64,000 nt of DNA, from NCBI GenBank assembly GCA_027493945.1, contig JAOSJU010000001.1, positions 1,178,001 to 1,242,000 on the forward strand. Direction: 5' to 3'. This stretch comes from Burkholderiaceae bacterium. Its GTDB lineage: Bacteria; Pseudomonadota; Gammaproteobacteria; Burkholderiales; Burkholderiaceae_E. The translations under genes and the position numbers were made by a program. This document shows positions 17,000 to 24,490 of the stretch, in pieces. A model generated the notes under the pieces. That model was not told the origin of the DNA and did not search any database. It worked only from the letters and a program-made list of their open reading frames with translations. The number at the start of each line of letters is the position of its first letter. Within the stretch, counting starts at the first letter, position 1.

Positions 17000-17350
17000 A
17001 TGCCCCAGCCACTCGCCACTGTCCCGGAGCGCGCGCAACTGCTCGCCAACGGCGCGGCCCGCGCCGCTGGGCAAGCCATCGACCCGGTGCCCGTCGTGCG
17101 TCTGTTCACGCCGGACGCGCATGTGACCTGGCTGCTGGCCGCGCTCGATCCCGCCGATGGCGACACCGCCTGGGGCCTCATCGACCTGGGGATCGGGATG
17201 CCGGCGCAGGGCACCGTCAAGCTGTCCGAGCTGGCCGGCATCGTCGGGCCGCGCCAGCAGCCCGTACTACGCGACCTCTATTTCCGACCCACGCGTACGC
17301 TGTCGGAATACACGCGGCTGGCCGAGCAAGACGGGGCTATCCCGGACTGA
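17000..17350 (+). CDS. DUF2958 domain protein (copy 2)
   Basis: 116 aa, diverged from copy 1 but collinear: LLANG...PVVRLFTPDAHVTWLLAALDP...GLIDLGIGMPAQGTVKLSEL...LRDLYF. The ATG at 17000 matches the N-terminal length of copy 1; in-frame ATGs upstream add non-conserved residues. Function unknown. Confidence 0.8.
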   Translation: MPQPLATVPERAQLLANGAARAAGQAIDPVPVVRLFTPDAHVTWLLAALDPADGDTAWGLIDLGIGMPAQGTVKLSELAGIVGPRQQPVLRDLYFRPTRTLSEYTRLAEQDGAIPD

Positions 17351-17653
17351 GCACAGCCGACTGTGACTTTTTCAGTCTGGTGTCAGACCGGGCAGGTCTC
17401 AATCAGCATTCTTGCGGCGCAGCCGCACCAGTTTGATCCAAATAGACATGATGCCCGACGCGGGCTGCGGCAGGCTGGTCTGTACGGCGCCCTATCTCGG
17501 GGCGTTGCCGCCGCAGCATTGAGACGAATACCGCAACGCATCGGAGCCAATCGGTCTTGACACCCACCAGCCACCTTGCAATCTCTGATGTTCTGACGAT
17601 GTGGCGCGTAGTCCTTCCGTGGCGGCCAGTCCTGTTCGCAGGGAGATGGCGTC

Positions 17654-18424
17654 ATGGTCGATCGCAGCGCCGAGCCTTGGTATCCGACAGCCGCGTACCT
17701 GTACGCGCTGCATCTGGACGACCTTGCGCTCGCTTGGGAATACCTGCGCAGGAACCCCGACTACCGGCTCGACTGGCTGCGCCGTCATCGCCGGCCGCAG
17801 GCGGCACAGGGAGCAGCGCATCGCTGGGGCTTGCGCCTGCTGGAAGACCCGATACTGGATGCGCGCGACGCGCATCCGGCCTGGCTGCCTGGTCATGCGG
17901 CCGTGGTGCAGCTCTACCCCGACGCCGATCCACCGCAGGACGCCATCGCCTTTGCGTTCTGGCGCGTCCCCGGCCACAAGCAATTACTCCACGACGGCAA
18001 AGGGCTGGCGTTGATCGCATGCAGCCCAGGACATTGCCTGCGCTTCGCGCTCGCGCCCGGCCTGGAAGACGGCATGGCTGTCGCCTATGCCCACCGCGGC
18101 GGCGCTGTCGCGCCTGCGCGCAACCAGCCGCCCAGCGTGGGCCTGGCCGTCGCCAAACCCCGGCCCACACCTGCCGCGCTGCTGGAGCTTCACACCTTGC
18201 AGGCGCTCGACGCGACCCTCTCGGGCGCGTCCTTGCGCGATGTGGGCGAAGGGCTGTTCGGTGCCGAGGCCGTGGCCGATTGGTACAGCGATGGCGGCCT
18301 GCGATCCAAGGTGCGCCGCCTGGTGCGGCGCGGCGATGCGCTGATGCGCGGCGGCTATCGCCAGTTAGCACAGCTTCCGCCGCTTGAAAAGGGTCGTTTT
18401 GATGCGGACGCAAAACGGCCCTGA
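17654..18424 (+). CDS. DUF2285 (DUF6499 N-terminal) domain protein
   Basis: A 256-aa protein. The N-terminal EPWYPTAAYLYALHLDDLALAWEYLRRNPDYRLDWL is the DUF6499-type module. The C-terminal LHTLQALDATLSGASLRDVGEGLFG plus RSKVRRLVRRGDALMRGGYRQL is DUF2285, which resembles a DNA-binding helical domain. It is a standard neighbour of the AlpA-like and repA genes in this ICE family, probably involved in regulation or replication. The 303 bp before it hold no gene; a TTGACA lies at 17557 without a convincing -10 element. Confidence 0.85.
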   Translation: MVDRSAEPWYPTAAYLYALHLDDLALAWEYLRRNPDYRLDWLRRHRRPQAAQGAAHRWGLRLLEDPILDARDAHPAWLPGHAAVVQLYPDADPPQDAIAFAFWRVPGHKQLLHDGKGLALIACSPGHCLRFALAPGLEDGMAVAYAHRGGAVAPARNQPPSVGLAVAKPRPTPAALLELHTLQALDATLSGASLRDVGEGLFGAEAVADWYSDGGLRSKVRRLVRRGDALMRGGYRQLAQLPPLEKGRFDADAKRP

Positions 18425-18507
18425 TCGGAAACCCCTCGCTTCTTGAGACTGCCTCCATCCGGTCGCGCTGTGTGGCCGGGCGCTTTCAACCGATGGAGGT
18501 TCACACC

Positions 18508-18788
18508 ATGCGTCCCGCTCCCTTGCGGCCTGCCGCCGCTGTCTCGACCGCTGCCGCGCAGCCCCAACGCTACCTCACCAACGACGAAGCCGCCGAGTAC
18601 CTGCGCCTGTCGCCGCGCACGCTGGAAAAGCAGCGCGTGATCGGCGGCGGCCCGCGCTTTCGCAAGTTCGGCCGGCGCGTCATGTACGCCGTGGCCGACC
18701 TCGATACCGGGCCGCTGATCGCAGTTTCGAGACGACCTCCGATCCCGAATACGCCGAGCACCACTCGGCCGACAGCCGTGCGCGCTGA
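18508..18788 (+). CDS. AlpA/MerR-like helix-turn-helix protein, one-base frame break
   Basis: The protein starts MRPAPLRPAAAV and has a winged HTH excisionase-like domain, RYLTNDEAAEYLRLSPRTLEKQRVIGGGPRFRKFGRRVMYAVADLD. After DLDT the frame is lost. Adding one T after nt 18708 restores TWAADRSFETTSDPEYAEHH...SRAR and a stop at 18788, the usual length of about 94 aa. Without it the frame runs on for hundreds of codons through repA in the wrong phase. The small HTH protein is probably a regulator of repA. Confidence 0.75.
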
Positions 18789-18814
18789 TCGGCGGCGAGC
18801 GGCAGGCCATCGCC

Positions 18815-19672
18815 ATGTCCAGCACCGCGCTGCCGTTCCGGCAGCGGCCGTTGCAAGAGCGCGAACAGCTCGACCTGTTCCGCGCCTTGCCTGGCGATAT
18901 GGCGCCGCGCGACAGCCAGGACTTGATGGCCTATCCGTTCTTCTCGCTAGGCAAGTCCAAGCGGGTCAAGCCCATCGACTTCCGGGCAGGCAACATCGCG
19001 ATCCGCGTGGAGGGCACGCAGGAGCATGGCATCGCCACGATTTGGGATGCGGACGTGCTGATATGGGCGGCCTCGCAGATCGTGGAGGCGAAGGACGCAG
19101 GCCTGCCGCCTTCGCGGCTGATGCGCGCGACGCCCTACGAGATCCTGCGTTTCATTGGGCGCGGCAAGTCGCTGCGCGACTACCAGCGCCTCAAGGCCGC
19201 GCTGGATCGCCTGCAATCGACCACGGTGGCCACATCCATCCGCGAGACGACCGGGCGGCGACTGCACCGCTTCTCGTGGATCAACGAATGGAAGGAGGTA
19301 GCCGATGCCAGCGGCAGGCCGCTGGGTATCGAGCTGATCTTGCCGGACTGGTTTTATGCGGGCGTACTCGATGCCGCCCTGGTGCTGACCATCGACCCGG
19401 CGTATTTCCGGCTGACCGGCGGCATCGAGCGGTGGCTGTACCGACTGGTGCGCAAGCACGGCGGCAAACAGGAATACGGCTGGCAGTTCGACTTTCGCTA
19501 CCTGCACCAGAAATCCGGCAGCACGGCCAAGCCCTACGACTTCGCCTGCGACCTGCGCGCGCTCGTCGCGCGGCAGTCGCTGCCCGGCTACATCCTGGGC
19601 ATCGAGCGGATGCCGGACGACGGAACGGAGCTGCTGACCTTCCGGCCCGTGCCGCATACGGCACGGGGATAA
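18815..19672 (+). CDS. repA: Replication initiator protein A
   Basis: 285 aa with the RPA (replication initiator protein A) pattern: FFSLGKSKRVKPIDFRAGN, GIATIWDADVLIWAASQI, TPYEILRFIGRG and RLKAALDRLQSTTVATSIR, then WLYRLVRKHGGKQEYGWQFD and YDFACDLRALV. Such proteins bind iterons and open an origin. Three 17-bp direct repeats follow the gene within 25 bp of the stop. This suggests that the excised ICE circle can replicate, as proposed for several ICEs. Confidence 0.9.
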   Translation: MSSTALPFRQRPLQEREQLDLFRALPGDMAPRDSQDLMAYPFFSLGKSKRVKPIDFRAGNIAIRVEGTQEHGIATIWDADVLIWAASQIVEAKDAGLPPSRLMRATPYEILRFIGRGKSLRDYQRLKAALDRLQSTTVATSIRETTGRRLHRFSWINEWKEVADASGRPLGIELILPDWFYAGVLDAALVLTIDPAYFRLTGGIERWLYRLVRKHGGKQEYGWQFDFRYLHQKSGSTAKPYDFACDLRALVARQSLPGYILGIERMPDDGTELLTFRPVPHTARG

Positions 19673-19696
19673 CTCCGGGAAAGCCTGTGAACAGTG

Positions 19697-19834
19697 TCGT
19701 GCTATCAGGCGTGGGGGGTGTCGTGCTATCAGGCGTGGGACTATCGTGCTATCAGGCGTGTCAATCGGCCGCAAATCCGCGCCAGCATTGGGTTTGCGCG
19801 TCCTCTAACTTCCCTAACTTAATTTCTCTAACTT
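19697..19834 (+). repeat. Iterons plus AT-rich repeats, candidate oriV
   Basis: TCGTGCTATCAGGCGTG occurs three times exactly (19697, 19721, 19744), spaced 24 and 23 bp, about two helical turns. Roughly 45 bp later an AT-rich stretch holds CTAACTT three times (19805, 19814, 19828), like the unwinding element of iteron plasmids. The layout repA, iterons, AT-rich repeats, parA is that of a replicon. Confidence 0.7.
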
Positions 19835-19924
19835 TTAGTAGGAAGCGCCGCTGCGGTGGACAACCACCACGCGGCCACAAACGCAGCAGCAAAAGCCCGG
19901 CTTTCCAGCATGGAGGGCCAGGCC

Positions 19925-20564
19925 ATGATCGTCGCTTTGCTCAACCAGAAAGGCGGCGTGGGCAAGACCACGCTCGCCACGCACATCGCCGGCGAGCTGG
20001 CGATGCGCGGCCAACACGTCGTTCTGCTGGACGCCGACCCGCAGGGTTCATCGCTGGACTGGACACAGCGCAGAAGCCAGCAAGGCTTGCCACGGCTGTT
20101 CAGCGCCGTGGGTCTTGCGCGTGAAACGCTGCACCAAGAGGCACCAGAACTCGCCAGGCGGGCCGATCACGTCATCATCGACGGCCCGCCACGCATCGCG
20201 GCACTGGCGCGCTCCGCGCTGCTGGCGGCCGAGCGCGTGCTGATCCCCGTGCAGCCCAGCCCCCTACGACCTGTGGGCCAGCACCGAGATGGTGGCGCTG
20301 ATCCGCGAAGCGCAAGTGTTTCGGCCTGCGCTGCGCGCGGCCTTCGTCATCAATCGGCGCGTCAGTACCACCGTGATCGGGCGCGAAGCGCGCCAGGCGC
20401 TGGCCGACCAACCGCTTCCTGCGCTGCGCGGGGAAGTGCATCAGCGCATCGTGTTCGCTGACAGCGTGGCCGCTGGCCGGCTTGCACGCGAGACGGCGCC
20501 GGACAGCGCCGCCGCGCGCGAAATCACCGCGCTGGTGGACGAACTCCTGCGGTGGCCGACATGA
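19925..20564 (+). CDS. parA: ParA-family partition ATPase, one-base frame break
   Basis: The ATG after GGAGGG gives MIVALLNQKGGVGKTTLATH (deviant Walker A KGGVGKTT), LLDADPQGSSLDW and VIIDGPP. At a run of five C residues (20259-20263) the frame changes. With four C the sequence continues QPSPYDLWASTEMVALIREAQ...RREAR-like to ELLRWPT and a stop at 20564, giving the normal length of about 212 aa. ParA ATPases move or position DNA with a ParB partner. The next gene overlaps by ATGA. The extra C in a homopolymer is most simply a sequence error. Confidence 0.85.
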
Positions 20565-20833
20565 CAGCGAAGCCGCCACCTCGCGCAAAGCGCGTCGGCA
20601 TCGGCGCGCGTCCACCTGCGAATCCGCACGCCGAGGCGTGGATTCGCCAGGGCGATGCCGATGCACTTGGCAAGGGCGACCACTACACGGCTCGCCTGAC
20701 CCTCGACGTGACGCCCGCGCTACGCGCTCGCATCAAGATCGCCGCCTTCGGTCAAGGCGTAACGGTGGCCGATCTGCTGCGCGGCCTGTTGGAGCGCGAG
20801 TTTCCAGAACACCGCAGGGAGAACACCCCATGA
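20561..20833 (+). CDS. Small basic DNA-binding-like partner of ParA
   Basis: 90 aa from the ATG that overlaps the parA stop. The N-terminus is proline- and lysine-rich (MTAKPPPRAKRVGIGARPP). The C-terminal half (YTARLTLDVTPALRARIKIAAFGQGVTVADLLRGLLEREF) looks like a ribbon-helix-helix domain, as in small ParB/ParG-type centromere-binding proteins. A partner role with ParA follows from the coupled genes. Confidence 0.7.
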   Translation: MTAKPPPRAKRVGIGARPPANPHAEAWIRQGDADALGKGDHYTARLTLDVTPALRARIKIAAFGQGVTVADLLRGLLEREFPEHRRENTP

Positions 20834-21375
20834 CTGCATCCGCTTCGCCTGCCACCGTACCTGTCGCCATCGCGGCCACGGCTGCGCTCGCAGCGCCTTC
20901 CGGCCAGCCTGCCAGCGCGCCGCTGACGCGCGTGGCGCTGGCCTACATCGAACCGCGCTTCAAGCTCTATTTGCGCTTCGGCGAACCTGCGCGCACGCTC
21001 CAGCACGACCGCTGGCGGCGCTGCGCGGTGTTCCTGCCGGGTGCCATGTTGTGCCGCATCCGGTGGGAGGCCAACGACTATGGCACGATCCGCTGGCAGC
21101 TCATGGTGATGCAGGCTTGCACGCCGCTCGACGCGGCGCAGCGCATCCCCGGCGTGCAGCCGGGCGCGCGCCTGCTGCTGCACGCCGAGGGCGAGATGCA
21201 GGTGCGCGCCGTGCTGGAGTGCATCGACGCTATCGAGGCGCTGGGCATCGCGCCCGTCAGCGTCTCGCCGGCGTACTGGCGCACGCTCGCCAACCGACTC
21301 GCTGCGCGCCTGCCGCTGCCCGAATACACCGCCGAGCGGCACGCCGCATGGCTGATCGGGAAAGAACTGCCATGA
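20830..21375 (+). CDS. DUF2840 domain protein
   Basis: 181 aa, coupled by ATGA to both neighbours. DUF2840 pattern: LTRVALAYIEPRFKLYLRFG, HDRWRRCAVFLPGAMLCRIRWEANDYGTIRW and PGVQPGARLLLHAEG. The family is conserved next to traF in Tn4371-type ICEs and is of unknown function. Confidence 0.85.
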   Translation: MTASASPATVPVAIAATAALAAPSGQPASAPLTRVALAYIEPRFKLYLRFGEPARTLQHDRWRRCAVFLPGAMLCRIRWEANDYGTIRWQLMVMQACTPLDAAQRIPGVQPGARLLLHAEGEMQVRAVLECIDAIEALGIAPVSVSPAYWRTLANRLAARLPLPEYTAERHAAWLIGKELP

Positions 21376-21959
21376 CCGCCGTTTCCACTACCGACACCGC
21401 GCCACGTCCTCGCTCGCGCCTGCGCGCTCGCATCGTGCTGGCGGGCCTGTCCGCCTGCGGCCTCGCTGCGCTGGCCTGGGCGTCCTTCGTGCATCCGCTG
21501 CCGCGCCTGATCTACAACCCGTCCGACAGTGTGGCGGTCGGCTGGTATCGCGTCGATCCGCTGGGCCACGATACCGGCTCGCTGCCACGTCCTCTGTCCG
21601 TGGGCAGCATCGTTCTGACCACGCTGCCGCCAGACGCTGCCACGCTGGCCGCGCAGCGCGGCTACCTGCCGGCGCGCGTGCCGCTGCTCAAGCGCGTGGG
21701 CGCCGTTGCACCGCAGGAGGTGTGCATCACTGGCCGCGTTGTCCGCATCGACGGCGTGCCTTCGGCCGCCGTGCTGCCTGCTGACCGCTGGGGCCGGCCG
21801 CTGCCATCCTGGCAGCAATGCCGCCGCCTCGAATCCGACGAACTGTTCCTCTTGAGTGTGACCAACCCGGCGTCGTTCGACAGCCGGTATTTCGGGCCGG
21901 TCAGCACATCCGCCGTGATCGGCGTCGCGCATCCGATCTGGCTGGAATCCCGCCCATGA
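21372..21959 (+). CDS. traF: TraF, S26-family signal peptidase for conjugation
   Basis: 195 aa with one N-terminal membrane segment (IVLAGLSACGLAALAWASFV) and S26 peptidase boxes. The Ser motif is NPSDSVAVGWYRV, the Lys motif VPLLKRVGAVAPQEVC, and a late box is NPASFDSRYFGPVSTSAVIGVA. In IncP plasmids TraF processes and cyclises the TrbC pilin, and trbC is present in the trb cluster here. The start overlaps the DUF2840 stop. Confidence 0.9.
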   Translation: MTAVSTTDTAPRPRSRLRARIVLAGLSACGLAALAWASFVHPLPRLIYNPSDSVAVGWYRVDPLGHDTGSLPRPLSVGSIVLTTLPPDAATLAAQRGYLPARVPLLKRVGAVAPQEVCITGRVVRIDGVPSAAVLPADRWGRPLPSWQQCRRLESDELFLLSVTNPASFDSRYFGPVSTSAVIGVAHPIWLESRP

Positions 21960-22049
21960 TGGCCGTCGATTCGCTGCACGTTGCCGTGCATCTCATCGTG
22001 CCATCGGGCGTGTCGTCCTGCTGGCCGTCGCCGTGTCGTCGCGCGTGCA

Positions 22050-22084
22050 GTGCGGGTGCCAATCCTGCGCATTGGGCACCGCAC
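22050..22084 (+). other. Candidate oriT nick site in an inverted repeat
   Basis: GTGCGGGTGCC and GGCACC-GCAC are inverted repeats (one unpaired base) around AATCCTGCGCATTG. The loop holds ATCCTGC, which matches the IncP-type nick core ATCCTG|C except at the preceding pyrimidine. The relaxase encoded downstream belongs to the VirD2/TraI-related group that cuts such sites. Confidence 0.5.
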
Positions 22085-22366
22085 TTCGCGCTGCCTTCGG
22101 CGCAGCCGTCCAACGTGCAGGCGTCTTGCCTCGAACGCGACCGGCCTGCGGCCGTGTCCGCGTTCGCCGGCGCGCTGGCTGCTCGCGCAGCAGCGCCGCC
22201 GTGCCGCCGCTGCCCGGAGCGACAGCGAAGGGCAAAGGCGGAAGGCAAGACAAAAGGGTGCGGCACCTGTCGGCCCGCAAAGCCAGTCTGCACGTGGGGG
22301 TGGCGCGGCACGACGCGGCTTCGCCGCCGTGCTGCTTGTGGCGCGTGGCCCGCGCCGATGCGGGCA

Positions 22367-22393
22367 TGTCCGCGTGCTTCGCACGACCGGACA
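22367..22393 (+). promoter_or_regulatory. Hairpin upstream of the relaxase gene
   Basis: TGTCCG-CGTGC-TTC-GCACG-AC-CGGACA forms an 11-bp stem with a 2-nt bulge, 26 nt before the relaxase ATG. It could be part of oriT or control relaxase expression. Confidence 0.4.
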
Positions 22394-22419
22394 CGCCGCA
22401 GCTTTCGGAGAGCGCAGCC

Positions 22420-24390
22420 ATGACCAACCGCCGCGACGATGATTTCCGCATCCGCCCCAGCGCTCCGAAGAACCGCGACCAGGGCTTCGTCTCCAAGGTG
22501 CTCAAGCAGGCACGCAAGGCCAGCAGCGGCAAGTCGTCGGTGCGTCGTCCTGGCGGGAGGGGTACAGGCCAGCGGCCCGGCTCGCGCCTGGGACGCGGCC
22601 ACACAGCGGCACGCTTCGCCGGGGCGAAGCTGACACCCATGTCGCGGCGCGTGACCATCAAGACGCTGCTGCTCAACCAGCAGCGGGCCAGCCCGCAATC
22701 GCTCGCCAAGCACCTGCGCTACATCGAGCGCGATGGCGTGGGCCGCGATGGCGAGCCGGGCCAAGCCTACGGGCCGCAGACCGATGCCGCCGACCTCGAC
22801 GCTTTCAAGGAATGCTGCGCCGATGACCGGCATCACTTCCGCTTCATCCTCTCGCCGGAGGATGGCGCGGAGCTGGAAGACCTGCGCACCTACACGCGGC
22901 ACTTGATGGGGCGCATGGAGGCCGACCTGGGCACGCGGTTGGAATGGGTGGCGGTGGATCACTGGAACACCGACAACCCGCATACCCACCTGATCGTGCG
23001 TGGGCGCGACGACACGGGCAAAGACCTCATCATCGCGGGCGACTACATCGCCAATGGCTTCCGGCATCGCGCGTCCGAGCTGGCGACCGAATGGCTGGGG
23101 CCGCGCACTGAGCTGGAGATCCAGCAGACCTTGCAGCGCGAGGTGGGGCAGGAGCGGTGGACGAGCCTGGATCGCACCTTGAAGCGTGAGGCTGGCGACA
23201 ACGGCCGAGTGCAGATCGAACGCTTCAACGAACCGCGGCTGCAACGCCAGCGCCTGCTGCTGATCGGCCGCCTGCAACTCTTGCAGCGCCTGGGCCTGGC
23301 CGACGAGGTGCAGTCCGGCACCTGGGCCGTCCATACCGATGCCGAGAAGACGCTGCGTTCCCTGGGCGAACGCGGCGACATCATCCGCACCATGCAGCGG
23401 GCCATGCGCGGCGAACCGCGCGAACTGGCGATGTTCGAGCCAGGCGACGACGGCCGAACCATCCTCGGCCGCGTGGCCGCCAAGGGGCTGGCCGACGAAC
23501 TGCACGACCGGGGCTATCTGGTCATCGACGGCGTGGACGGCAAAGCCCACTACGTCGCGCTCAATGCTCGCGACGAGCTGGCGAACTACCCGAGCGGCGC
23601 CGTGGTGGAGGTGAAAGGATCGGTCGACGTGCGCGCAGCCGACAAGAACATCGCCGCGCTGGCGAGCGGTGGCTTGTACCGCACTGACCATCACCTTGCC
23701 ATCGCCCAGGGCCAGGCCGTGCCCGGCCGCGATCCGCAAGAGGTTGTGGCAACTCACGTCCGCCGGCTGGAAGCCTTGCGCCGGGCAGGCATCGTGGAGC
23801 GCGTGGCCGAAGGTCTATGGAAGGTGCCGGACGATCTGCCCGAGCGTGGCCGTAAGTACGACGCGCAGCGCCTGGGCGGCGTGGCCGTGGAACTGAAATC
23901 GCATCTGCCCATCGAGCGGCAGGCCCGAGTCATCGGCGCTACCTGGCTCGACCAACAACTGATCGGCGGCGGCTCGGGCTTAGGCGACCTGGGCTTTGGC
24001 GGCGAGGCCAAGCAGGCGATGCAGCAGCGCGCCGACTTCCTAGCCGAACAGGGACTGGCCGAGCGGCGTGGGCAGCGCGTGATCCTGGCGCGCAACCTGC
24101 TGGGCACGCTGCGCAACCGGGAACTGGCACAGGCCGCCAAGGACATTGCCGCCGAAACTGGCTTGGAGCATCGCCCGGTTGCCGACGGCCAGCGCGTGGC
24201 TGGCATCTACCGGCGCAGTGTCATGCTCGCCAGCGGGCGCTACGCCATGCTCGATGACGGCATGGGGTTCAGCCTAGTGCCGTGGAAGCCGGTGATCGAG
24301 CAGCGGCTGGGGCAGCAGATTGCGGCGACTATGCGCGGCGGCGTTGCGTCGTGGGATATGGGGCGGGGGCGTGGGATGTCGATCAGCTGA
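22420..24390 (+). CDS. VirD2-like relaxase with DUF3363 domain
   Basis: 656 aa. The ATG (MTNRRDDDFRIRPSAPKNRD) fits the family N-terminus. The relaxase domain contains AKHLRYIERDGVG, then HHFRFILSPEDG, and the metal-binding histidine motif HWNTDNPHTHLIVRG (HxxxxxHxH). The C-terminal two thirds, including RLGLADEVQSGTWAVHTDAE and LHDRGYLVIDGVDGKAHYVAL, is DUF3363. It would nick oriT and pilot the T-strand to the TraG coupling protein. This gene marks the end of the maintenance backbone; non-ICE cargo starts about 100 bp after its stop. Confidence 0.92.
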   Translation: MTNRRDDDFRIRPSAPKNRDQGFVSKVLKQARKASSGKSSVRRPGGRGTGQRPGSRLGRGHTAARFAGAKLTPMSRRVTIKTLLLNQQRASPQSLAKHLRYIERDGVGRDGEPGQAYGPQTDAADLDAFKECCADDRHHFRFILSPEDGAELEDLRTYTRHLMGRMEADLGTRLEWVAVDHWNTDNPHTHLIVRGRDDTGKDLIIAGDYIANGFRHRASELATEWLGPRTELEIQQTLQREVGQERWTSLDRTLKREAGDNGRVQIERFNEPRLQRQRLLLIGRLQLLQRLGLADEVQSGTWAVHTDAEKTLRSLGERGDIIRTMQRAMRGEPRELAMFEPGDDGRTILGRVAAKGLADELHDRGYLVIDGVDGKAHYVALNARDELANYPSGAVVEVKGSVDVRAADKNIAALASGGLYRTDHHLAIAQGQAVPGRDPQEVVATHVRRLEALRRAGIVERVAEGLWKVPDDLPERGRKYDAQRLGGVAVELKSHLPIERQARVIGATWLDQQLIGGGSGLGDLGFGGEAKQAMQQRADFLAEQGLAERRGQRVILARNLLGTLRNRELAQAAKDIAAETGLEHRPVADGQRVAGIYRRSVMLASGRYAMLDDGMGFSLVPWKPVIEQRLGQQIAATMRGGVASWDMGRGRGMSIS

Positions 24391-24490
24391 AACTACCCCA
24401 AGACAAAGATCATCGTGACGCCTCTGTGGTATATCACCGGGCAGTGCTGTCGGCGCACTTCATATCCGGCACAGGATTCGCGTACCTGAC

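Larger units (their letters stand above)
21960..22419. other. Gene-free traF-relaxase interval, candidate oriT region
   Basis: 460 bp without a credible gene although one frame is open into the relaxase. It contains the IncP-like nick motif in an inverted repeat (22050-22084) and a hairpin near the relaxase start. Position next to the relaxase gene is typical for oriT. Confidence 0.5.

Noticed and set aside
19697..19760. Possible CRISPR-like array
   Set aside because: Only three 17-bp repeats with 6-7-bp gaps and no cas genes. Spacing and context fit iterons.
18472..20124. A 550-aa plus-strand frame running from the AlpA-like gene through repA into parA
   Set aside because: Only the first 70 or so codons are HTH-like. 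The rest reads repA in the wrong phase after a one-base deletion.
21901..23757. A 618-aa open frame antisense to the relaxase gene
   Set aside because: Same reasoning: no domain, biased composition, and it fully overlaps a strong gene.
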